64,000 nt of DNA from an uncultured Clostridia bacterium (GTDB lineage: Bacteria > Bacillota > Clostridia > TANB77 > CAG-508): the NCBI GenBank assembly GCA_949482135.1, contig CASYFC010000010.1, positions 1 through 64,000 of the forward strand. Reading direction: 5' to 3'. Both the position numbers and the translations under genes were made by a program. This document shows, piece by piece, positions 57,402 to 64,000 of the stretch (the first letter of the stretch is position 1; every line of letters begins with the position of its first letter). The notes under the pieces are model-generated. The model was not told the DNA's origin. It saw nothing but the letters and a program-made list of their open reading frames with translations, and made no database searches.

Positions 57402-60400
57402 ATGAATTATAATATTGATAAGAATTTAGAAATGGATCAAATATTACAATTAACAGGAAATATATGTAATAGAGCAGATATCATATATAGAAATTATTCA
57501 AAAATGAAAGACTCTATTTCAAATTATGTTCAAAATAATGATACCAAAAATGTACAAAATATTTTGGAAACAATAGATGAAACAATGTTTATTGTAAAAA
57601 AGATGAAAAAATATGGTAATGAAATACTTACATCAATTAATACTGATGTAAGTAAAAATGATGTAATTTATCAAAAAATTGATTTATATAATAATTTCTT
57701 AAATAAAAATGAAAATCGTATACTATCAAATAGTTCTTTTATAAAAAGTATGATAGACAATAACAATCAATTAGTTCAAAATACAGAATTAGTAAAATTT
57801 ACTAAAAAAATAAAAGTAAAAACTGATGAAACAATAAAGCCAAAAGTGAATTTGCAATCTATAGTTGCAGAAAACGAATTAAATGCAGAAAATAATGTTG
57901 AGTATTCAGACTTATCAAGAAATATATCAATTTCTGAAGATGATAATCATTTTGAAGAAACTTATCAAGAAAGCTATGAAGTTGAAAAGAAAAATAATCG
58001 CCAAATAGAAATTCAATTTAAGAAAAGTAAAAAAAATGAAGCAATAGAAAGCAAAATTTTAGTTAAAGATAAGGAAGAATTAATAGAAGAAAATCAAATA
58101 TTAAGTGATTCAAATAAAGCGTTATTTGAAGAAAATGAAACTTTATTTAGTGAAAACGAGAGACTTCTTAAAGAAAATGAAAAGCTTTCAAAAAGTAAAG
58201 AAAAAGTATTAAAAGAAAGACAAGTCTTAACAAGTAAAAATAGCGAATTGTCTAAAGATAAAGAAGAACTACAAAATGAAAAAGAAAAATTAGAAAATGA
58301 ATATAATAAATTACTAACTCAAAATAAAGAATTACTTATTCAAAAAGAAGATTTATTCAAATTAAATAAATTATTAACAAAAGAAGTTCAAGAATTTGAA
58401 TTGCCTTATAAAAACAAAATAGAGAAAATGGAAAAAGAATATGATAATGTAATTAGTGCAAAAAATAAATTGGAACAAAGTTGTGAATTATTAAAAAATG
58501 ACACAGATAAATATAAAGATTTGAATGAATTACAAAAAAATGAAATAGATGATTTAATACAAGAAAAAAATGAATTATTAAATGATAAAAAAATACTAAT
58601 AACTGAAATAGAAACATTAGAAGAAGAAATTGAAAATCTGAATAATGATAAATTAGAAGTTATAAATGGAAATAAATTGTTAGAAGATAATAATGAGAAA
58701 ATATTATTAGAAAATCAGGAATTAAAAAACGAAAATGAAAAGATAAATAGTGCTTATGATGTATTAGCAGGAGAAAAAGAAGAAGTAGTAAATAAAAATG
58801 AAAATCTAAAAAAAGAAATAGAAGATTTAAATATTAATAAATTGGAATTGGAAAACAATAATAATTTACTTGAACAGGAAAAAGAAAATTTAATATTAGA
58901 AAATCAAGAATTGAAAGTTACTATTGAAAATAAAGATACTGAGTATAATAAATTAGTAGAACAAAAAGAAGAATTAAATAGTGCATATAATGAGTTAGCT
59001 GAACAAAAAGAAGAATTAAGTAGTGCATATAATGAATTAATTGGAGAAAAAGAAGAATTAGATATTGCATACAATAAATTTGCAGAAGAAAAAACAGAAT
59101 TAAAAAATGAAATCAAAACTTTACATAATAACAACTTAGAATTTTCAATTGCTAATAAATTATTGAAACAAGAAAAAGAAGAACTAAATAATCAAAATGA
59201 AGAATTAAAACAAGATATAGAAAATTTATTATTAGAAACTCAAGATTTGAAAGGAATTATTGAAAATAAAGATACTGAGTATAATAAATTAGTAGAACAA
59301 AAAGAAAATCTAAATACTACATATAATGAATTAGTACTAAAAAATGAAGAGATGAATGCTATATATAATGAATTAGTAGTACAAAAAGAAGAATTAAAAC
59401 AAGAAAATGAAAGTCTATTATCAGAGAATCAAAACTTTAAAGATGCTATTAAAAGCAAAGAAATTGAGTATGATAAATTATTAGAACAAAAAGAATGTTT
59501 AAATACTTCATATGATGAATTGGCAAGTCAAAAGAAAGAATTAACAACGATATATAATAAAATATTAAAACAAAAAGAAAAACTAACAAATGAAAAAGAG
59601 GAGTTAAAAAAAGAACTTAAAGATTTAAAAAATAACAATTTAGAATTTGTAAATATTAATAAAGTATTAGAGCAAGAAAAAGAAAAACTATTAGTAGAAA
59701 TTCAAGAAATAAAAGAAACATCAGAAAAGAAAAATACTGAATATAATGAACTATCAGAACAAAAAGAAAATTTAAATACTATATACAATGATTTAGTAGA
59801 ACAAAATAAAAAATTAAACATTACATATAATGAATTAGTAGAAAAAAAAGAAGGATTAAATATTGTTTATAATACGTTAGTGGTTCAGAAAGAAAAATTA
59901 AATGATGCATATAATACACTAGTAGTACAGAAGGAAAAATTAAATGGTGCATATAATACATTAGTAGTACAGAAGGAAGAATTAAATAATGCATATAATA
60001 CACTAGTAGAAGAGAAAAAAGAACTAAATAATGGATATAATACACTAGTAGAAGAGAAAGAAGAACTAAATAATGCATATAATACACTAGTAGAAGAGAA
60101 AGAAGAATTAAATAATAATTATAATAAAATATTAAAACAAAATGAAAAGTTAACAAATGAGAAAAAAGAATTAAAAAAAGAAATTAAAGAATTAAATAAT
60201 AATAATTTAGAATCTATAAATGCAAAAAAAATATCAGAACAAGAAAAAGATGAACTAATAAAATCATATAAAGCTCTAGAAGAAGTTTATCAAAATAAAT
60301 TAACAGAATTGGAGATAAAGTATAATAAAATTATTACAGAGAAAGATAAAGTTGAAAAACCTGAAAAGAAGGTGCATTCAAGTAATACTATAAATAAATA

Positions 60401-60794
60401 TAGTACAGAACTTAAGGATAATAATGTATTATTAATTTCTAGAAAAGATGGAATGGTTTATTTACCATACAATATTCAAGAGATTATAGATTATAAAAAA
60501 TATAATAAAGTAGATTTAAGCATAGAAGAAATAATAGATGAAAAATATATTATTCCAATTAGATACTATAAAAATAAACAAAAAGCTAGATATGCAGAAA
60601 CATATGATTTAATGAGAAATAAATCTAGAGAAAGTATTGCAAATTCTATAAAAACAGCTTATGAAATTTCTCAAAATGAAAAGATACATCCAGCTATAAT
60701 AACTGCTTGTAAGAATAAAGATGAATTAGATACATATATTCTGTGCTTACAAAATAATAGTAAGTTTAAAATCTTTGATATAAAATACGAATAA
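57402..60794 (+). CDS. Giant coiled-coil protein with tandem 14-residue repeats
   Basis: 1130 residues, no signal peptide or membrane segment. Residues 1-130 are helical and probably globular. Residues 215-1000 are nearly continuous coiled coil rich in Glu, Lys, Asn. From 59847 seven 42-base units encode 14-residue repeats such as KEELNNAYNTLVEE. A C-terminal globular domain (about 1000-1130: VLLISRKDGMVYLPYNIQEI, IPIRYYKNKQKARYAETYDL) has no family I know. It may be a cytoskeletal scaffold or a polar/division organiser; this is a guess. It starts with ATG behind AGGAGAC. Confidence 0.75.
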   Translation: MNYNIDKNLEMDQILQLTGNICNRADIIYRNYSKMKDSISNYVQNNDTKNVQNILETIDETMFIVKKMKKYGNEILTSINTDVSKNDVIYQKIDLYNNFLNKNENRILSNSSFIKSMIDNNNQLVQNTELVKFTKKIKVKTDETIKPKVNLQSIVAENELNAENNVEYSDLSRNISISEDDNHFEETYQESYEVEKKNNRQIEIQFKKSKKNEAIESKILVKDKEELIEENQILSDSNKALFEENETLFSENERLLKENEKLSKSKEKVLKERQVLTSKNSELSKDKEELQNEKEKLENEYNKLLTQNKELLIQKEDLFKLNKLLTKEVQEFELPYKNKIEKMEKEYDNVISAKNKLEQSCELLKNDTDKYKDLNELQKNEIDDLIQEKNELLNDKKILITEIETLEEEIENLNNDKLEVINGNKLLEDNNEKILLENQELKNENEKINSAYDVLAGEKEEVVNKNENLKKEIEDLNINKLELENNNNLLEQEKENLILENQELKVTIENKDTEYNKLVEQKEELNSAYNELAEQKEELSSAYNELIGEKEELDIAYNKFAEEKTELKNEIKTLHNNNLEFSIANKLLKQEKEELNNQNEELKQDIENLLLETQDLKGIIENKDTEYNKLVEQKENLNTTYNELVLKNEEMNAIYNELVVQKEELKQENESLLSENQNFKDAIKSKEIEYDKLLEQKECLNTSYDELASQKKELTTIYNKILKQKEKLTNEKEELKKELKDLKNNNLEFVNINKVLEQEKEKLLVEIQEIKETSEKKNTEYNELSEQKENLNTIYNDLVEQNKKLNITYNELVEKKEGLNIVYNTLVVQKEKLNDAYNTLVVQKEKLNGAYNTLVVQKEELNNAYNTLVEEKKELNNGYNTLVEEKEELNNAYNTLVEEKEELNNNYNKILKQNEKLTNEKKELKKEIKELNNNNLESINAKKISEQEKDELIKSYKALEEVYQNKLTELEIKYNKIITEKDKVEKPEKKVHSSNTINKYSTELKDNNVLLISRKDGMVYLPYNIQEIIDYKKYNKVDLSIEEIIDEKYIIPIRYYKNKQKARYAETYDLMRNKSRESIANSIKTAYEISQNEKIHPAIITACKNKDELDTYILCLQNNSKFKIFDIKYE
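59847..60140 (+). repeat. Seven tandem 42-bp repeats within the coiled-coil gene
   Basis: Units begin at 59847, 59889, 59931, 59973, 60015, 60057 and 60099. The last core units are nearly identical (for example AATAATGCATATAATACACT occurs repeatedly), indicating recent slippage or recombination. Earlier, more diverged units lie at about 58975-59100. Confidence 0.9.
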
Positions 60795-60800
60795 TACATA

Positions 60801-60837
60801 AAAATTCCTCTGGTATGAACCAGAGGAGTTTTGTTTT
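60801..60837. terminator. Terminator between convergent genes
   Basis: CCTCTGGT-ATGA-ACCAGAGG, flanked by AAAATT and AGTTTTGTTTT. It can serve both the coiled-coil gene and the minus-strand ABC gene. Confidence 0.85.
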
Positions 60838-60876
60838 GGACTCTTATTTAAGATTTTCCAAATTGCTTTGTGTTTT

Positions 60877-62700
60877 TTAATAGGTAACTGAAGAATTGAT
60901 ATTTTTTATTTTGAGAATTGATGTGTTAAGGTCAGTTGCAAAGGAAATTTCCTTGTTGCAGATTGGACGAACCAAATCGACCTGATGTGTTGCTAAGAGA
61001 ACTATTCGTTTCATATCACGCTGTGTAAAATCATAAACGTACTGAATGCATTGTTTTGCAGTATTATCATCTAAACGATTGAATGCTTCATCAAGCGCAA
61101 TTACTTGATGTGTGGAATCCATTAGGTACAAAAGCTTTACAAGAGCCAATCGCTGTTGCTGACCACTGGAGAATTGCTTAATTTTCCTTGACTGTAATAA
61201 TTCAAAGACCATCTCAGAATCAGATAGATTAGCTAAGTTTAAATCTTTATCAGATTTAGCCATTCTTAAAAATTCATAATATAAATTTAATCCACGTAAA
61301 ATTTCACAGAGTTTGGTATGATTGATATCTCTTTTGCTATCATTACAAAGCGTTATTTCATTTAGTGCAAATCCGTTAACCATAGCTTTGTCTGTCTGAT
61401 ACGAAATTGAGGAAAGATAACCATTTTCACCATTACTGAAATATATCGGATTGTTGTGAATTCTAAGCTTTCCAGTAAGAAGCATCAGCAGAGTGCTTTT
61501 TCCACATCCAGTAGGTCCCTGAACTAAAGCAAAATCGCCCTTGCTTAAAACAAATGGTGTATCATTTTTTAGCAGATAGCATTTTTTTGGATCTTGAGTT
61601 GCGAAAAAATGACTAACAGAAATCTCGTCTACATTGCTTTCAGAAAATTGCTTGTTACTCTCTTCTACATAAACATCATAGATGTTTTTAAAATCATCAT
61701 ATAATGCCTCAATGTCAATTTTATTATCTGCTAAAACTTCAAATTCATGAAGAATATTTCCGATTTTAGCAAGAATAGTGCTATATACAGAAGATACTGC
61801 TACAACATTTAAAATAACTGACATATCAAGAGCTTGAGCGGTAAAAACTTTAAAAAGCAATATTGCTATCATAAAACCAGATGCAATACAACTCCTTTGG
61901 ATAAAAACACGATTTAATTTAAATCGTTCGGTTTTGCTAATTTCCACCTCTTTCATGAGAACTTTTTTGAATTCTTTGGCATGATAATCGAAATCGCTTT
62001 TTGATATGAAATCAACATTTTTCATTTCAGTAAATAGAACTTCTTTTATGCTTTCAGCTTCTTTTGATTGCTTGCGATAATTCTTTTTCAGCTGAATTCG
62101 TTTCTTTCCAAGAACAAAATATACTGCAATACAGATTATCAAAAGTGTCATGATGAATGCTGTTTGAACAGGATCGCTTTCATTAATTTCAACGATTATC
62201 ATTCCAGCAATCATACCAACAAGAATAATACATTCAGATATTGTTTTTGGAAGACACCACCAGAAATTCCATACAGCACTTAAATACCAATTTGATTTTT
62301 GCATAATCTCGGCATTTTCCATCAGTGTTGATTTTCCATTATCCTTTTTGAACACTTTTGAACGACACATGTTACAAATATTCATAACAATCTGAATTGT
62401 TTCAGTAGAATAAATCTGCCTAAATATGTCATTTTGTAAATCTGCATAAGTGGCATAAGATGTGTCAATAGTTCTTTGCCCAAAATACAATATGAGCATA
62501 AAGATCGATAAAGGAATCATACCAGCAGCCATAGCAGATTCTGCACCTTTTAAGGAAAAACTAAGAGCATCAAGAATTAATGTTGCCAAAATAGAGATAA
62601 CAATAATTTTTCCTTTAAAGATCTTGATTTGCTGTGGTTGTTTCAAGATTGGAAAATTAATTTTTTTCCAGAATTCCCGGAAAGTTTCTTTGTTTGCCAT
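60877..62700 (-). CDS. ABC transporter, fused permease and ATP-binding protein
   Basis: 607 residues. Five to six membrane segments lie in residues 30-320, and the ATPase domain in 370-600: Walker A QGPTGCGKSTLLML, signature FSSGQQQRLALVK, Walker B HQVIALDEAFNRLD, switch His in LATHQVDLVRP. It is a half-transporter exporter type and would act as a homodimer. Substrate unknown. It starts with ATG behind GAGAGGTAGG. It diverges from the phosphoribosyltransferase gene. Composition is less AT-rich than the native genes. Confidence 0.88.
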   Translation of the reverse strand: MANKETFREFWKKINFPILKQPQQIKIFKGKIIVISILATLILDALSFSLKGAESAMAAGMIPLSIFMLILYFGQRTIDTSYATYADLQNDIFRQIYSTETIQIVMNICNMCRSKVFKKDNGKSTLMENAEIMQKSNWYLSAVWNFWWCLPKTISECIILVGMIAGMIIVEINESDPVQTAFIMTLLIICIAVYFVLGKKRIQLKKNYRKQSKEAESIKEVLFTEMKNVDFISKSDFDYHAKEFKKVLMKEVEISKTERFKLNRVFIQRSCIASGFMIAILLFKVFTAQALDMSVILNVVAVSSVYSTILAKIGNILHEFEVLADNKIDIEALYDDFKNIYDVYVEESNKQFSESNVDEISVSHFFATQDPKKCYLLKNDTPFVLSKGDFALVQGPTGCGKSTLLMLLTGKLRIHNNPIYFSNGENGYLSSISYQTDKAMVNGFALNEITLCNDSKRDINHTKLCEILRGLNLYYEFLRMAKSDKDLNLANLSDSEMVFELLQSRKIKQFSSGQQQRLALVKLLYLMDSTHQVIALDEAFNRLDDNTAKQCIQYVYDFTQRDMKRIVLLATHQVDLVRPICNKEISFATDLNTSILKIKNINSSVTY

Positions 62701-62949
62701 AATGTATAACCTACCTCTCTAAAATATACTAAATGTCAATGTGCTACAAAGCATGTTATTTCCTAATAGGGAAAACTATTTACCTAAAAATATATAGAAA
62801 AACATGTTAACATAATTTTAACATAAATTGCGAGAAAAATCTATACATTTTAAAAGTTTACATAATTGACTTGAACGTATAATTTTGCTATAATATAAAA
62901 GTAATAAAAATATGGAAACCAATAACGAAAACTTAAAGGAGGCTATAAT
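62701..62949. other. Divergent intergenic region with ATGTTAACAT-type repeats
   Basis: 249 bases. On the minus strand it contains TTTATGTTAAAATTATGTTA then ACATG, two related ATGTTAA copies at about 62801-62826. On the plus strand GTTTACATAA (62856-62865) abuts the -35 box of the downstream gene. These recall the TTTATGTAAA motif of other promoters. Confidence 0.5.
62866..62894 (+). promoter_or_regulatory. Promoter of the phosphoribosyltransferase-like gene
   Basis: TTGACT, 17-base spacer, TATAAT, with GTTTACATAA directly upstream of the -35 box. Confidence 0.7.
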
Positions 62950-63765
62950 ATGCTTAGGCTGAATGGTTATGAAATTGAGACGGAACGGTTTGCAAACAAT
63001 GAGGCTCGTGTAAAGGATTTTGAAGGGCACATTTTGTTTGAAAGGGAAAATGTGCTGGAATTCAAGTACTTTAACGATGAGGATCTCATTTTATTAATGT
63101 TTGTAAAGAAGCGGATTGATGAATTTAATGTGCCATGCACACTCTTTATATGGTACATGTCGTACAGCAGGATGGACAGAAAGATAGAAGGAGATTTATT
63201 CAATCTCAAGTATATCTGCAGTTATATAAATTGGCTCAACTTTGCAAAGATTATTGTAATGGAACCTCATTCTGAGAAAACCTTGGAGTTACTAAAACGA
63301 GCTACGGCAGTTTTTCCTGTAAAAGATTGGATAAAACCTGAGAAAATTGGTAGTGGAGTCCAGATTGTATTCCCTGATAAAGGTGCAGTTGCACGATACA
63401 GTGATTGTGGCTATCAAAATATCTGTGTTATGCAGAAAACCAGAAATCCTTTCAATGGTTGGATTACAGATATGCATCTTAAGGAGGGGGATGTTATACC
63501 AGGCGCTAAATGCATCATTATCGACGATCTTTGTGCTACTGGCGGAACAATGTATAGGGCAGCTAATATCTTAAAGGAAAAAGGCGCGAGTGAAATTGTG
63601 CTTGTAGTTTCACATTGTGAACCAAAGGTGTTTGATGGAGACTTGTTAAAAGAAGGTTCACCTATAAGCAGAATCTATACAAGCAAGTCGATTATGAGCA
63701 TCGAACATCCCAAAATTCATTATATGGATATCGACGTGATGAAATACGTGAATCAAAATAGTTAA
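62950..63765 (+). CDS. PRPP synthetase-like phosphoribosyltransferase-fold protein
   Basis: 271 residues. The PRPP-binding loop is CIIIDDLCATGGTMYRAANI (about 190-209), the type I PRTase signature with the two acidic residues. The N-terminal half (VKKRIDEFNVPCTLFIWYMS, YSRMDRK) resembles ribose-phosphate pyrophosphokinase, although shorter than the usual 310 residues. It could be a PRPP synthetase relative or a salvage phosphoribosyltransferase. It starts with ATG behind AAAGGAGGC. It shares the compositional style and TTTACATAA-type promoter of the unusual gene set. Confidence 0.75.
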   Translation: MLRLNGYEIETERFANNEARVKDFEGHILFERENVLEFKYFNDEDLILLMFVKKRIDEFNVPCTLFIWYMSYSRMDRKIEGDLFNLKYICSYINWLNFAKIIVMEPHSEKTLELLKRATAVFPVKDWIKPEKIGSGVQIVFPDKGAVARYSDCGYQNICVMQKTRNPFNGWITDMHLKEGDVIPGAKCIIIDDLCATGGTMYRAANILKEKGASEIVLVVSHCEPKVFDGDLLKEGSPISRIYTSKSIMSIEHPKIHYMDIDVMKYVNQNS

Positions 63766-63816
63766 TTTTTTGTTTTTTGGTTAGCTGGATTTATTAAATT
63801 AGGCTTATAAAAAGAG

Positions 63817-63855
63817 AAAAGTGGGGAAGGCGAATGCCTTCTCCACTTTTTATAC
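63817..63855 (+). terminator. Terminator after the PRTase-like gene
   Basis: AAAAGTGGGGAAGGC-GAAT-GCCTTCTCCACTTTT, 14 of 15 pairs, then TTATA. Confidence 0.88.
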
Positions 63856-63863
63856 AAATTGTA

Positions 63864-63893
63864 TTGACAAATTTATGTAAAGGATGTTATTAT
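63864..63893 (+). promoter_or_regulatory. Promoter with TTTATGTAAA in the spacer, ahead of a T-box
   Basis: TTGACA, 18-base spacer AATTTATGTAAAGGATGT, TATTAT (a TATAAT three bases later is an alternative). Same layout as 39986-40015. Confidence 0.7.
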
Positions 63894-63914
63894 AATAATT
63901 ATCAATAACTAAAA

Positions 63915-64000
63915 ACTTTGAAAAGGACACGGTAAATAAAAGTAAAACCTTAAGAGAGCAAACAATTTGGTGAAATGTTTGTAGGAAAATAGTTTATTTA
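63915..64000 (+). ncRNA. T-box leader, 5' part (cut by the window end)
   Basis: The sequence shows stem I hallmarks: AGTAAAACC, then AAGAGAGC, AAACA-ATTTGGTGAAA-TGTTT with the GGTGAAA distal-loop motif, and continuing AGGAAAATAG. T-boxes sense uncharged tRNA and control synthetase, amino acid biosynthesis or transport genes. The specifier codon and the controlled gene are beyond the window. Confidence 0.8.

Noticed and set aside
59821-60156. Minus-strand reading frame across the 42-bp repeats
   Set aside because: A by-product of the tandem repeats in the coiled-coil gene; it lacks a ribosome site.

Overview
The window looks like the chromosome of a very AT-rich Gram-positive bacterium, most likely an uncultured Clostridia-type gut organism. 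The evidence is the gene order of the S10-spc-alpha ribosomal operon, strong GGAGG ribosome binding sites, C+ zinc forms of S4, S14 and L36, a tmRNA, a T-box and a manganese riboswitch, BlaI-type regulation, and SpoIIID-like and Spo0A-C-like proteins. The genus cannot be fixed from the sequence; placement near the low-GC uncultured Clostridia lineages (TANB77/CAG-508 type) is only a guess.

Layout. 1-15479: rplC (3' end), rplD, rplW, rplB, rpsS, rplV, rpsC, rplP, rpmC, rpsQ, rplN, rplX, rplE, rpsN, rpsH, rplF, rplR, rpsE, rplO, secY, adk, map, infA, rpmJ, rpsM, rpsK, rpsD, rpoA, rplQ, then a terminator. rpmD (L30) is absent from its usual place. The longer intercistronic spacers carry palindromes, including two inverted copies of one ~125-bp element. 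15530-23137: a transglutaminase-like protein, a small companion, a GT2-like remnant, a RelA/SpoT-domain protein (minus strand), a U32/TrhP-type protein and a very hydrophobic membrane protein. 23452-27124: minus-strand dapA-HD-dapB, and a DAHP synthase gene preceded by what looks like a Phe/Tyr leader-peptide attenuator. 27218-31278: tmRNA and a BlaI/M56 operon whose sensor is fused to WG repeats. 31356-40878: PHP phosphoesterase, a divergent SpoIIID-like/DUF1152-like pair, a Mn2+-riboswitch operon (alpha/beta hydrolase plus P-type ATPase), a polysaccharide deacetylase and an unknown gene.

41040-48160: a tRNA-Leu(UAG) gene carrying an integrated ~7-kb mobilizable element with tyrosine integrase, HTH excisionase-like protein, MobV relaxase, candidate oriT, Spo0A-C-like regulator, XRE regulator and a structured leader RNA. 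Both ends carry a 19-bp arm-type repeat and an 11-bp core. 48233-64000: a membrane-anchored protein, a 1441-residue protein ending in a nucleotidyltransferase fold plus a small partner, an RHH regulator, an RsuA-family pseudouridine synthase, MgtC plus a GltD-like oxidoreductase, a 1130-residue coiled-coil protein with 42-nt tandem repeats, a divergent ABC transporter/phosphoribosyltransferase pair, and the start of a T-box leader at the right edge.

Genes that look compositionally different from their neighbours (SpoIIID-like, DUF1152-like, the 253-aa unknown, the anchored 179-aa protein, and the unit starting at the right edge) share an unusual promoter with TTTATGTAAA (or its complement) lying in the spacer or overlapping the -35 box. 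They may form a small co-regulated set. The strongest candidates for something undescribed are the aromatic attenuator, this shared-promoter set, the giant nucleotidyltransferase protein, the element's leader RNA, and the inverted palindromic elements in the ribosomal operon.
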